Origin: Parapristionchus giblindavisi | Taxonomy: Eukaryota > Nematoda > Chromadorea > Rhabditida > Diplogasteridae | DNA length: 64,000 nt | Direction of reading: 5' to 3' | Assembly: GCA_943737045.1 (NCBI GenBank) | Contig: CALSFV010000261.1 | Location: 372,001-436,000 of the forward strand | Part shown: in pieces, positions 23,225-35,535 of the stretch | Layout of the letters: every line of letters starts with the position of its first letter | Numbering within the stretch: position 1 is the first letter of the stretch | Position numbers and translations under genes: made by a program | Notes under the pieces: generated by a model | What the model saw: the letters and a program-made list of their open reading frames with translations, nothing else | Databases searched by the model: none | What the model was told of the DNA's origin: nothing

Positions 23225-25859
23225 TTAATTGGTTACGGTAGATGAATTATCGATTGATCGATTGAATTGTTATTGTTGAGTTTGCCGATCAATCAAATCA
23301 TGTTGTTTCCTTGTTTTCGTTGAGTTTAATATTACATAAATACACATCGTTACGTTAAGCCCTTACTCCCATCGTTATTGTTGATTCTTGATCTTTGGTC
23401 TTTGATCTTTGAACTTTTTCGTTGTTTCTGCATCCATTCGGATAAAACACTTCATCTTACCTGATGTGTTGGTTTGTGAGTTTATTGATTGGTTATTCGA
23501 CCATGATTTGCATATTTCCGAATGAAATTTTATTGGATTCGATCGATATATCGATTGGATGGATTTCAGCCGCAATGGCGAACCTTCTACGCGGTGCCAT
23601 CAATCTGTTAGGAGGTATTTTTCATTTTTGTTAAAATTTTATAAAAAGGTTGTTAATTCCTCCTGATGAAATCTGGTTTCAATCATTTTTAAAGCACGCG
23701 CTTGTTTGTCTGTCCTTGATCTTCGCGTACCCCTTTATTTCATATTAACATACGCTATTGTTGAATCCTGGTGCCGTATCCATGAACGTTGGCAAACCGT
23801 TTGACGTCACAAAAGTCTCTGGCAAACGCCTCCGCCTACGCCTGTGACGTCACGTTTGGCGGTAAACGGTATGTCACCGTTCATGGTTTCGACCTGCTTA
23901 TAAAGCTGCTGAAAGATGAATGATGGATTTTAGTTTCAAAAACAAATCTAGCGGGTGGATACTTATAAGGGAATGACTTTAGGAACGGAGAAATTGAGCA
24001 AAATGAAGTACACAACGATACTCGCCATAGTCAACTTAGTGTAAAACCGTTTTCAACTTCGGCGGTTTTGCTAATTTCAAATGAAAACGTCCTGGTTGGG
24101 GTTTGCCGCACGCTGCAAACTGATTATTATTGCTAGTAGTGACTGATACGTGAATATTGTTACTAGTGATTGATTATTGTTAATGGTATTGATCTATTGA
24201 TTATCAGGCATACATTTTCATCACCCTATGCCGGTTTTTTATATATACTGGGTCGATTTCGTAAAATCGTTATTTTTCGCTTAAATTGTATTTTTAGCTT
24301 AAAAACTACCCTTATATAGTGGGTAGATGCAGAAAACGAACCGTATATAGTGGGTCGATCCTCAAGCTGTGAAGGAATGAAAATGTATGATTACTGTTAA
24401 TGTTATTGATTTATTGATTGATTGATTATCAGGCGACGGTGGTGGAGGCGGAAACGGTGGTCATTCCCTCGTCGGCCAGAAGCTGGATGTGAGTAGACAG
24501 CGGATACACGTGCGAAGCCAGATCGCGCAAGGTAACATCTCGTACTTTTCAAGTAGTTTATGGATAACTTGAAACATTAAATCAACAAGTTCCTATTCTA
24601 ATCGTGTAAAATTATTTAAATTCTTTTAAAAAAATATCCATGTGTATGTGCATTTAAACATTTTGATTTTCTTGATTCTTTTTTTTGGTTAGATTCAAGC
24701 ATGCTCAACCCGGCGAGTCCTCATTTTGCTTTTTTCTTCATTTATATCTTTTTTTGGTGATCACAGTATCTTTACATTTACAACACTACTGTGATAGTAC
24801 CTATTATTGATTCGCTCGTTCCAGGCGGCTTCGCTATCGTATACACGAGTCAGGACGCCGCGTCAGGAGCCTGGTACGCACTCAAAGTGCAGTTGGCCAA
24901 TGACGAAGCGTCCGGGATGAAATGCGCCTGCTGAAACAAGTATTGATTGATTTTCCTGATTTATTGATTGATTTTTGTGATTTATTGGTCAACTTGCGTC
25001 AACCTTATTGAAGTATTTTCATTTTTAGTTGTGGAAAAAGTGAAATTTGCGTTATGCTACCTTTTTTATATCGCAAGTGCAGTCTGGTGTAATGATGTAT
25101 GAAATATGTTTCACGTATTTCTCATAGCCCCTGACCGTTTCTTTGATTCGATTTTTCTGTCTCATCCATTGTGATATCAAGGTACGGTAGTTGTGGGGAG
25201 AACGGTAGCGGCCAATGTACTGTAGCCTGGTGTAGTACGGTATACAGGGGCTATATTTATACGTTCTCCCGGTCAACTTTGAATATGGTGTGAAACCTGG
25301 ATATACCTGGAATATCCGTTGTGACTAGGGACTTTCTAATTTGCTATATCAGTTATTGATCATTGGACTTTGATCTTTGATCTTTAATCAGTCTGCTCTC
25401 AGGTGGAGAATCTGCTATTCTATTCGATGGGCGTGGTGAAGATATGCGACTTTGGCAGCGCGACGACGCCCGATGACTCGTGGACGACGGCACAACGGAA
25501 GAAGCTAGAGGAAGATGTGAGTTGATCCTTGATCTTTGATCTTTGATCTCTAGTCTTTTATCTATTGTCTTTGATCTTTCGATGGGGGCGAAGGTTAATG
25601 ACATAACATGAACCGCTCTCTCGTAGACAAAGAAAGCGAGAGAGCATTGCCAGAGCGGAGAGTCTGCGTCTGATGACTGTGATGTGTCTTTGCGTGTATG
25701 CAATGATCAATGGCGTTGCGTTCCTTTTCGGCGCAAAAAAAACGAAAAATAAACAATTTCAGCGAAATAATATCAGTTTATAATACTTACGGGACAGTTT
25801 ATAGTTCTGAAAATTTTCGTTGAACAAAATTTATGATTTTTTAGTGATTCGATTTCACA

Positions 25860-26200
25860 CATTTTCATACCCTCACAGTGTGAGGATAGACCCACTATAT
25901 ACGGCGCATTTTCATCATACATTTTCATACCCTCACAGTGTGAGGATTGACCCACTATATACGGGTCATTTTCAGGGTGACCCACTATATAAAGTTAATT
26001 TTTATGTGAAAGAATACAATTTAAGCGAAAAATAATAATTTTTCTAAATCGACCCACTATATAAAAATAATTCGGTGAGGGCACCGAAAATGTATGATTT
26101 TCATTGGCGACACACTAAACTTTTTTTTATAAGAAATATTACAATTTATAACGATTTTTTCTAAATTTACCCATTATATAAAAATAATTCGGTGAGGGTA
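25860..26200. repeat. Tandem and dispersed CCCACTATATA repeats
   Basis: Two adjacent units starting CATTTTCATACCCTCACAGT and containing GACCCACTATATACGG, then weaker units to about 26,200. Single relatives lie near 1,735, 6,175, 15,270, 24,310, 38,080, 46,300 and 62,290, making this one of the commonest families in the window. Confidence 0.7.
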
Positions 26201-26574
26201 CCGAAAATGTATGTTTCTCTATTATAGAATTACAAAAGTTTTGCACACACCGCGCCAAATGCCGATATAGTAAACTTCTCCACCGTTGAGAAAAATGCAC
26301 TATAAATTTTCGGAAGGTTTTTTCGAACGTTTTTTCAATGCATATAATTTTATTTTTATGGAAAGTCCTGTGAAATGATGAGGAAACGCCATAAAATTCG
26401 ATAAAACTAGAGAAAATGGTATGTCGCGCGAAGAAGTGGGCGGAGTCTGAATATTGCGCGGTAAATTGCGGAATTTGTATTGTTCGGACAGTTTTAATTC
26501 TATAATACCTCTTTGTCATTGTTTACAAGTCATTCTAACAAGTCATTCAAGCTGGAGAGGGAAAGAGGGTTCTA

Positions 26575-26782
26575 CTCTGGTATTTTGAAACTTAAAGTCT
26601 ACTTAAATTACGTCACAGACTTTAAGTAGACTTTAAGTAAACTTAAAGTGAAAGAACATTTGACGAAATGCATTACAGTATACTACACCACTTTAAGTAG
26701 ACTTACGTTTCACTTTAAGTTTACTTAAAGTCTACTTAAAGTGGGAAAGTTTAAGTAGACTTTAAGTGGCAAAATACCAGAG
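26575..26782. mobile_element. TA-flanked MITE made of CTTTAAGTAGA units
   Basis: Ends CTCTGGTATTTTG and CAAAATACCAGAG, flanked by TA. The interior consists of repeated ACTTAAAGT/CTACTTAAAGT in both orientations. It is confined to the extra segment of the right arm. A one-ended relative lies at about 56,598. Confidence 0.75.
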
Positions 26783-28721
26783 TATCCTCTTTCCTCCTCC
26801 CTTCCCTTCCCTTCCTTTCCCACCAGAGGGTTTCATGTCGCACATGTTGATTATCTCCCGATTCTATCTTCTCGTTTTGTTGCTGCACTTTGACATAGCG
26901 AAAAAAATGTCACCCACGTATCATAAGGCATTCCTGCCCGGTTTTAGCGCCAGACCCATCCGTTTTATCCAAACTTCACTCAAAAATGAAAACGATTTAG
27001 CCAAAATTAATTCAAAAAGGAAATGTTTGCGTCCCACCCACCCGGTTTCTCGCTACAAAGGCCACGTATGCTTCTACCCTCTTTTCCTCTTCTAACCCAA
27101 TCAGGAAAAAACTTTTTTTTGTTTTCAGATTCGGCGGATATGCTAATTTCAAATAAAAACGTCCTGGTTAGGGTTTCTCGTACACTGCAAACATGTTATT
27201 ATTGGTAGTAGTGATTGATGCATAAATATTGTAACCATTGATTGATTATTGTTAAAGTTGTTGATAGACGTAGCGGCCGAAACACCATAGGGCACAATAT
27301 CAGCTAGCTTATTTATTTTAAAATTTACATTTAAAGTGCATGCATACTTTTTCTTGTACATCTATTAATATTATCAATTTAATTGATTGATTGATTATCA
27401 GACGACGGTGGTGGAGGGGGAAACGGTCACCATTCCCTCGTCGGCCAGAAGCTGGATGTGAGTGGACAGCGAATACACGTGCGAAGCCAGATCGCGCAAG
27501 GTACGTCCCATACTTTTCAAGAGATTTATGGATAAGTTAAAACATTAAATCAACAAGTAACTATTCTAATCGTGTAAAATTATTTATATTCTTTAAAAAA
27601 ATATCCATGTGTATGTGCATTTAAACATTTTGATTTTCTTGATTCAAGATTCAACCATGCTCAACCCGGCGAGTTCACGTTCCTCATTTCGCTTTTCTCT
27701 TCATTTATATCTTGTTTGGTGATCACAGTATCTTTACATTTACAACACTGCTGTGATAGTACACTTTATTGATTCGCTCGTTCCAGGCGGCTTCGCTACC
27801 GTATACACATGTCAGGACGCCGCGTCAGGAGCCTGGTACGCGCTCAAAGTGCAGCTGGCCAATGACGAAGCGTCCGTACGAATGATCCAGGACGAAATGC
27901 GTCTGCTGAAACAGGTATTGATTGATTTTCGTGATTTATTGATTGATTTTAGTGATTTATTGGTAACCTTGCGTTAACCTTATTGAAGTATGTATGAGGG
28001 AGCGATTTTTTTCGTTGAGGAACATTTGAAATTTGCATTATGTTACCTTTTTATATCGCAAATGTAGCCTGGTGTATTGATGTATGAAATATGTTTCACG
28101 AATTTCTCATATCCCCTAACCGTTTCCATGATTCGATTTCATTATTAAATTTTTTAAAACGGAACATCAATCAATAATATCTTCCTTTGTTCCAGCTGAG
28201 ACACCCGCACATCATACGGTACTTCACGTCCATCTGCAGCGAGGCACGGACGGCGAGCGGAGCGAAGGAGTTCATCCTCATGATTGAACTGTGCCCCGGA
28301 ACTACGGTAGTCTGGGAGGAACCAATCGATAATCAATGTGGACGAGTGCAGTAGCACAGTATGATTGTTATCTAAAGCCAATCGATTATCAATATCGATT
28401 TATGATTTCTGTAGTTCATTATGACGGTTATCTAAGAAACAATCAATAATCAAAATCAATCAAGAATCAGGTGGATCCGTTATCGATCTCTGACTAGGGA
28501 ATGGTTCGTAATGGGTACGAAATTACGGTGAGTGACTACCATGGCGATAATAAGCATGGCCGACTTAGTAAGAATCAACTTTCAAAGTCTGCTATTTATC
28601 GATTTTGAAAAACCCGGCGCATTTACGTCGCACGGCTGAAAATGATTGTCCCACCCTTCAATGGGGAAGGGAGGGACAATCACTGTCAAAGACGGAAGAG
28701 TGAACTCTCTATCCAAACCGA

Positions 28722-28795
28722 GCTGTTGTATATTGGTAAGTGCGCGTGGTCATTACTTTTTGCACATGAGTTCGATTCCACCGAGAACATTTTAT
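28722..28795 (+). other. tRNA-like module in fold-back element
   Basis: A-box-like TGTATATTGGTAAGTG and B box GAGTTCGATTCC at tRNA spacing; the inverse copy is at 29,364-29,427. Confidence 0.5.
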
Positions 28796-29363
28796 GACTG
28801 TGTAATAATTTAACAATGAATGCGGATGTTTCAATGGAAATAAAGTCCACAATTTCTATTTATTTTGGTTTTTGCTACTTTTTTCGCTATCTTTAATTTG
28901 TAATCGATGTGATTATATTGTTTTCAAGAGCACACGATGTTTGCAAGTTGGTGTGTTGTAGTTTCATCGATCAGTTGATAGTTCTTCCCTCCATTTATTG
29001 ATTTTTTTCAGGAGTTTGATGACTTATCTTGATCTACACAGTTTTTTATTCTGCTTAAATGGGTGTTTCTGCAATGGTAGTTTCTGGCTTTTTGGCACAA
29101 AAGTTTGGAAATGTTCTGCAGTCGCCAGTAGACATACATGTAATAATACAGTAATATTTAATTTGTTGAACACTTATGTAGATGTTTTCTATGAATTCCA
29201 TAAAGTTGTTACTAGTATCTGATTTTCTACAGATTCGCAACGAAGAAGAGATAACAAAAAAACACCGAAAAAGTAGCAAAAACCGAAATAAATAGAAATT
29301 GTGGACTTTATTTCCATTGAAACATCCGCATTCATTGTTAAATTATTACACAGTCATAAAATG

Positions 29364-29427
29364 TTCTCGGTGGAATCGAACTCATGTGCAAAAAGTAATG
29401 ACCACGCGCACTTACCAATATACCACA
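29364..29427 (-). other. tRNA-like module, mirror of 28,722
   Basis: Minus-strand partner with the same B box. Confidence 0.5.
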
Positions 29428-30543
29428 CAATCATTTTCAGCCGTGCGACGTAAATGCGCCGGATTTTTCAAAATCGATAAATAGCAGACTTTGAAAGTTG
29501 ATTCTTACTAAGTCGGCCATGCTTATTATCGCCATGGTAGTCACTCACCGTAATTTCGTACCCTTTACGAACCATTCCCTAGTGAGTCACTGACGCTCGA
29601 GCAGGTAGGCAATCATTAATTCTTTGCTTGAAATACTATATTGAATGATTTTGGCCCAAAATTGGCACTAGGAGAACGAATCTCTTCTTTTTCCTGTTAC
29701 CGCCAACGATCTTTCTACTTTTTTCGAATCGACCCTATCAATACATGAAATCTCTTTCCTTAATCATCATCACATAGTTAATATTATAGATTCTATAATA
29801 TATAATGCGGACAGTAGTTCCTTGCTTTTATTAAGAATTTTAACATATTAAGGCACCGGCTCAGTAAGATTCGAGGGTTATGCCAGTGACCCCGGACATC
29901 GACCTCACCGATTTGGCCCAAAATTTTTTTATGCATACCCCTATGGGCCCTTAACACAAAATGGGTATTTATTTAGGCTGGTTTCTTGAAACACAGATGT
30001 GACGGGTTTTCGAATTTTGAAAACTCGATTTTCACCGAAAAAAAATGGAGCGACGTATCTTAATGTCGATTAATTATAAGTATCGCAAACTGATTTTCGA
30101 TCGCAAACTGATTTTTTTACCTCCTCAAAACATTCTAAAATTAATTAAAATTTCAAAAGAAAAAAAGTGCACTCCAGTTTTTGCCTCATCTTATAGAGCA
30201 AAAAAATCCGCGTCGAATAAGGGAAAAAAAATAAAAAATCGAAGTCTTTTGAGATAAATGGACCTGAAGTTGACCCGAAAATATTATTTCTTTCAAACCC
30301 CCTGATGTTTGTAATCATATTGAAGAGCTCGTCGAGTAGAACAACTTTCATGTTAAGCATTTTGTTCGAAACGCATGCACAAGAGAAATACATGAGTTTA
30401 CTTAATTCACACGGTTTTTCAGGCAAGTTTGAGTAAAACAATAGTAAAATATTTTTTGTGCACAAAATGCTTTCGCCTATATTGTAGAAATAAAAAATCC
30501 ATACTTAGTTTGTTGTTTCACGAATAAAAAATTTAGTCACCTA

Positions 30544-32015
30544 CAGTACTGGCCAATATTCTATCATATTTTGGTTTTTCAGCCATAACTTTTTTTCGCA
30601 GCCAACCGTTTCTCTTCATTTTTTAGTATGTTTGTATAGATGGTACTGTAATATAGTAGTACCTTTTTTATCCATATTGGATCACAAACAACGGAATAGT
30701 GATCAATTTTCGAAAAAGGACAATTTTCAGCGAATTCAGCACCTGGGCATATCGGCCATTGACGGCTCCGGGGCAACTTGGATTCAGTTCTACGTGTGGA
30801 ATCTGTATGCGGCAATGACTGAGTGAAAGTATCAAGGCATTGGGTTGATCAGGGTGTCGAAGGTGGATGCGAGAATCGCAGCAGAAGTGCGCTGAACCTG
30901 CTAAGACTTCTCGGCAGCGTTCTTTTCCTTTTATATCTCCGCAGCACGCTCCAACTACTCCCATATGTGCAGGATGTTGTTCAGGTTGTATGATTGACTA
31001 TGTTCGTCCATCTCCCGGACCCTACTACCGCGAAACTAGGCGGCAATATGGGGCGGACCTGTGCTTGATATCGTTATTCCGCACCAAAACGAAGCCGCTG
31101 CGGCGCGTTTCGCGGACCCAGGGCAGTATCGTCTTCTCCTAGTTGTTCTCGTAGCTGTAGTGATCGAGAATTCTATACATACGAAACAGGGGACTCGTTT
31201 CGCGGCGGGAGAAGCATCCCCAGGCAAGGTAGCAGCCACCACCGTAGTTGACCGTCGGGCATTGATACTTGAAACCGAAGAGAAAGCCGGTAGGACGACG
31301 AAACCACTTCGTACTATTGCTACGAAAGAGATTGTACTCGCTATCATCGATCCTTGCCCCTGATGGCCACTGCTCGCGGGTCCAGTGCAGATGGTCGCTG
31401 GCCATTATCACCCGTGCTTTTCGATTCTTGCCTGGGGATACTTCTCCCGCCGCGGATTGACACGACTTCGTTTTGGTGCGGAATAACGATCTCAAGCACA
31501 GGTCCGCCCCATATTGCCGCCTAGTTTCGCGGTAGTAGGGTCCGGGAGATGGACGAACATAGTCAATCATACAACCTGAACATCATCCTGCACATATGGG
31601 AGTAGTTGGAGCGTGCTGCGGAGATATAAAAGGAAAAGAACGTTGCCGAGAAGTCTGAGCAGGTTCAGCGCACTTCTGCTGCGATTCTCGCATCCACCTT
31701 CGACACCCTGATCAACCCAATGCCTTGATACCTTCACTCATTCAATGCCGCATACAGATTCCACACGTAGAACTGAATCCAAGTTGCCCCGGAGCCGTCA
31801 ATGGCCGATATGCCCAGGTGCTGAATTCGCTGAAAATTGTCATTTTTCGAAAATTGATCACTATTCCGTTGTTTGTGATCCAATATGGATAAAAAAGGTA
31901 CTACTATATCACAGTACCATCTATACAAACATACTAAAAAATGAAGAGAAACGGTTGACTGCGAAAAAAGTTATGGTTGAAAAACCAAAATATGATAGAA
32001 TATTGGCCAGCACTG
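30544..32015. mobile_element. Nested Tc1-type element with about 590-base inverted repeats
   Basis: Ends CAGTACTGGCCAATATTC and its complement in TA duplicates (30,542-30,543 and 32,016-32,017). The left arm keeps the empty TA at 12,698-12,699. Roughly 590 bases at each end are inverted copies, leaving a centre of about 290 bases with transposase remnants. Confidence 0.88.
31139..31450 (-). pseudogene. Tc1-like transposase fragment
   Basis: The minus-strand frame contains SEYNLFRSNSTKWFRRPTG, then PTVNYGGGCYLAWGCFSRR and LDHYSYENN, matching the conserved middle of Tc1-family DDE transposases (DESxFNLF...RRPxG...PTVKHGGGSVMVWGCFS...LD...Y). The N-terminal DNA-binding part and the last acidic motif are not present in frame, so it is a relic, captured between the inverted arms. 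Confidence 0.75.
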
Positions 32016-32888
32016 TATGCTGAAAAATAAGGACTCGAAAATGGTCTCGTAAAAAAAGTTGTCGGATCCTTGCCAAGTTCATGCTCATTTTAAAGTACTC
32101 GTAGAGCACATCATTTTTCATGTTGATCTTACTCCATGAAAGTCGTTTGTTCTCAAGATACAAGCGATCGATATGATTTGGATTCAATAAATCTTAATTC
32201 ATGTATTTCTCTTGTACATGAGTTTCAGACAAAACGTTCAACATGAAAGTTGTTCTACTCGACGAGCTCTTCAACATGATTACAAACATGAGGGGGTTTG
32301 AAAGCAAAAATATTTTCGTGTCAACTTCAGGTCCATTTATCTCAAAAGACGGGTCCTTCGATTTTTGATTTTTTTTTCACTCATTCGACACGGAAGTTTT
32401 TTGCTCTATAAGATGGGGCAAAAATTGGACTGCACTTTTTTGTTTTAAAATTTTAATTAATTTTAGAATGTTTCGAGGAGGTAAAAAATCAGTTTGCGAT
32501 CGAATCTCCGGACCGTCGTCTAGCCAGTTTTTGTTTTTATTTATACTTATAATTAATCGACACCAACATTGGTCCTAGGTCGCCCCATTTTTTTTTCGGT
32601 GAAAATCGAGTTTTTAAAATTCGAAAACCCGCCACATCTGTGTTTCAAGAAACCAGCCCAAATGAATACCAATTTTGTGATGGGGGCCCATAGGGGTATG
32701 CATAAAAGGTTTTTCTGCCAAATCGGTGAGGTCGATGTCCGGCACTTCCTGGAATCTCACTGAGCCGATGTCTTAATAATTAATTAAATAAACAATATGA
32801 ATTTGTAGGTGGCGAACATCTTCAACGCAGTCTCATCCATTGCCTATCTCCACTCACGATCGCCGCCCGTCACCCATCGTTATATCAA

Positions 32889-33000
32889 GGTACGGTAGTT
32901 GTGGGGAGTACGGTAGCGGCCAAGGTACGGTAGTTGTGGGGAGTACGGTAGCGGCCAAGGTACGGTAGTTGTGGGGAGTACGGTAGCGGCCAATGTACTG
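32889..33000 (+). repeat. 37-base GTACGGTAG minisatellite, three units
   Basis: Three near-identical units (GTACGGTAGTTGTGGGGA...GCGGCCAA) start right at the donor site of GAK exon 6. The left arm has about two. Confidence 0.85.
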
Positions 33001-33483
33001 TAGCCGGTGGTATTATGTTGGACAGGTGTTGTTGGTAGATTCAGGGATTATATTTATACGCTCTCCAGAACATTATTGATAATGGTGTTTTTGTGGTACC
33101 ATCACAGATCCAGGACCCTTCAAATGCCTGAGGATACTCACATTTTGTGATAAAAACACGGGAGGTGACTGTAAAATTAGTGAAATTTTCAATAAAATCG
33201 TCAATTTATTTGTAAATTTTATTAGTCCTCTTTATTCTCTTGTTTTCTCGTTCTCGATGTAACCAGGCGAATTCGCGCACCAACCTGTGCTCATAGTCGA
33301 TGGATTTTAGTGGGCATTAATTCTATTGCTAAGTCTATTGCTTCCCGCCAATCGGCAAAATATTTACATTATTTGGCAATGATTATAATCATAATAACAA
33401 CAACAACAACAACAACAATAATTATTATTATTTATTTCAGGCAGCGGGCTGCGTGATGTTCTACCTGTGCAAATGTACTCTAA

Positions 33484-33587
33484 TAGAATTGTTTGTGTAT
33501 GTATGTAGCATGAAATGTGAAATAGCTGCCGCTGTTTCGGCGGCAGCTATTTCACATTTCATGCTATACATACACAAACACACATCG
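33484..33587. repeat. Near-perfect hairpin breaking GAK C-lobe exon (right arm)
   Basis: Mirror of 9,838-9,935. The exon reads AAGCVMFYLC, then continues into the hairpin instead of the THPFEDSAKL seen at 55,252. Confidence 0.75.
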
Positions 33588-34974
33588 GGTGACATTGTCA
33601 AATGCATTCAAAAAAGAAATTTTGCGTCCCACCCACCCGGTTTTAATTTCCAGCGACAAAGGTTGCCCACGTATGCTTTGGACTTTGGCTGTAGTGAATT
33701 CCTGAGGACATACGGTAGGTTGATCTTTGAACTTTGATCTTTGGACTTTGGCTGTGGTGAATTTATGAGAGAGCATACTGTAGACTGATCTTTGAGCTTT
33801 TTATGGTTTTTAAAAAAATGCCATTTGATCCGAATTCCAAATTCGTTCTCTTGGATTTTACCACGTCGTTGTCGTGTTTCAACCCGTCTTCATTATCGAA
33901 GAGATGCTTCTATTCCTTTGATGAATGTCTCGTTTCTGCTTTGATAAACAAAATCAATATCCATCGTCACATTTATTCCCAGAGTGACACTCGCCTTCTC
34001 GTCTGCATCCACCACACAACCGCCACGACATCCCACGTCTGGTGGATGCCCCCGATCCTTCATGGACTATCCGGGTTTGAACATTCTGTAGACGTATATT
34101 TTAATATGTGCAAAGTCTGTTGAGAAAATAGATAAGCAAATGAATACTATTTGCAATGTAAAAACATACGAAAAAGAAAGACCATTTACATTTTTCCATA
34201 CCTTTTCATGGCTTTTCAACACCATTGAGTGCTTGGAACCTTTGGGAGATCTAACGTCTTTTGACTTAACCGACGTCGTCTCTTTGATCCCTTATCGATG
34301 ACGTCATCTTCAACCGCGACCTCTGCCGCTGATCTGTTCGGAGACTTTGGAGCTGTGACGAATAATGTGAGCTGATCATTGATTTTTTTGATTTATTGGA
34401 GACTACTGTAGGATGGGGCACTGTAGATGGGATTTTGTGGACTGCTCAAGGGTCGCTTGGAAGTGTTGGTTTATTATTAAGAGAGAATAATAGAAGATGA
34501 ATGAATTAAACTTTGTCTTTCTTGGTCCATGGTGATTTCAAGTTTCGAATATTTTATATAAGGTGACCGATTTTTCCCACATTGGTGATGAAGAATCTAT
34601 GGTTGAGCATGATAACACTCATTTGCAGTACGCCACAGGACTAGATGACATCTTTGGCGCGCCCGTGGCGCCATCCTCAACGGCGTCAGATAGTACGTTT
34701 GTTTCGGGCATAGGTCGACAAGTATGTTGCAAAGTACCAAGCCTGACCGCATTTTAGACAAAATTTGCCAAAAATAGAAAAAAAAAACCTGATTGTGACC
34801 GCATTTAGAAAACCGATAACCTAGCTATTCGACCTATGGGTTCTGGTGAATGAATTAGTTTCACTCAGTTTCACTCTGATCTATCTGATAGTGTTGAAAC
34901 GTCAATGTGCAGGGTGAATATGACTGATATTGATGTGTCGACATGCTCAGCATGAAACAATACAGGTTTGTAAA

Positions 34975-35102
34975 TCAAAGAGAATAGATCACATAACATC
35001 TCTATTCTCTTTGATTTGCAAACCATCAAGGATGATGCTACTAATGTCTACAATTAATAATAATTATTATTAATTGTAGACATTAGTAGCATCATTCTTG
35101 AT
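34975..35102. repeat. Two adjacent snap-back hairpins at a GAK linker exon
   Basis: First hairpin: AATCAAAGAGAATAGA pairs with TCTATTCTCTTTGATT. Second: GGATGATGCTACTAATGTCT pairs with its complement around a TAATAATAATTATTATTA centre. The left arm at 8,328-8,400 has the same start but continues normally past the AT-rich centre, so the right-arm hairpin arose by inverted copying of about 30 bases. Confidence 0.8.
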
Positions 35103-35535
35103 GCAACGCAACTCATCAGCCCCATCATTCTCTCAATGAAGTCAGCCCTTCGATTCGTTTGCCGAATTCCTGGCGACCAATCCCATACCTGGTAAGGATT
35201 ATTGATTTATTGATTGATTTGTTAATTAGATTATTTATCCATTTTATTGATTTATTGATGATGAATAGGACTTATTGCCAGATCAGGCGAACAACAACAA
35301 AGTAGATCTTTCACCTGGGTGTTTTGGGTTGCGCGAGCAAGAGCTCGAAATTTTTCGAAACAATAGTAACCTGTCATCTACTATATATTGAAGACATCTG
35401 TCTGTTGAACAGAATGTAAATTGATATGAGCAGGTACTTCCTATATCTCAAAAAATGTGAAAAATATATTTTCGAAATTTCACAAAATTCAACCGATCGA
35501 GCTCATACTCGACCAGGTTTTGTATCACTCATGTA

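Larger units (their letters stand above)
28494..29582. mobile_element. Fold-back transposon with TGA target duplication inside GAK exon 5
   Basis: Ends CTAGGGAATGG and CCATTCCCTAG, with arms of more than 300 bases including a tRNA-like module on each side. TGA flanks it at 28,491-28,493 and 29,583-29,585. The left arm preserves the empty exon (14,085-14,126) with one TGA. Small central frames (28,998-29,222) show no recognisable domain. Confidence 0.88.
29852..32772. mobile_element. TTAA-flanked palindromic element, right arm, with nested Tc1-type element
   Basis: Ends GGCACCGGCTCAGTAAG and CACTGAGCCGATGTC between TTAA duplicates (29,848-29,851 and 32,773-32,776). Mirror of 11,944-13,072, interrupted by the TA element at 30,544-32,015. 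Confidence 0.85.
23575..35191 (+). pseudogene. GAK-like kinase/auxilin pseudogene, right arm
   Basis: Exons: 1 (23,575-23,614); 2 (24,433-24,531); 3 (24,825-24,939, 13-base deletion and frameshift); truncated 6 (25,155-25,181); 7 (25,403-25,516, VENLLFYSMGVVKICDFGSA, DFG present); second 2 (27,402-27,500) and 3 (27,787-27,914, intact, GGFATVY and ALKV); 4 (28,196-28,298, donor changed from GGT to GGA); 5 split by a transposon (28,471-28,490 and 29,586-29,604); 6 (32,809-32,889, HRY for HRD); C-lobe piece (33,441-33,470) ended by a hairpin; linker exons to 34,366 (FDPL, DLFGDF), 34,563-34,692 and 35,101-35,191 (in-frame TGA). It shares the exon 5, HRY and TGA defects with the left arm, so the ancestor was already a pseudogene before duplication. 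Extra exons 2-3 show a tandem duplication within this arm. Confidence 0.88.
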
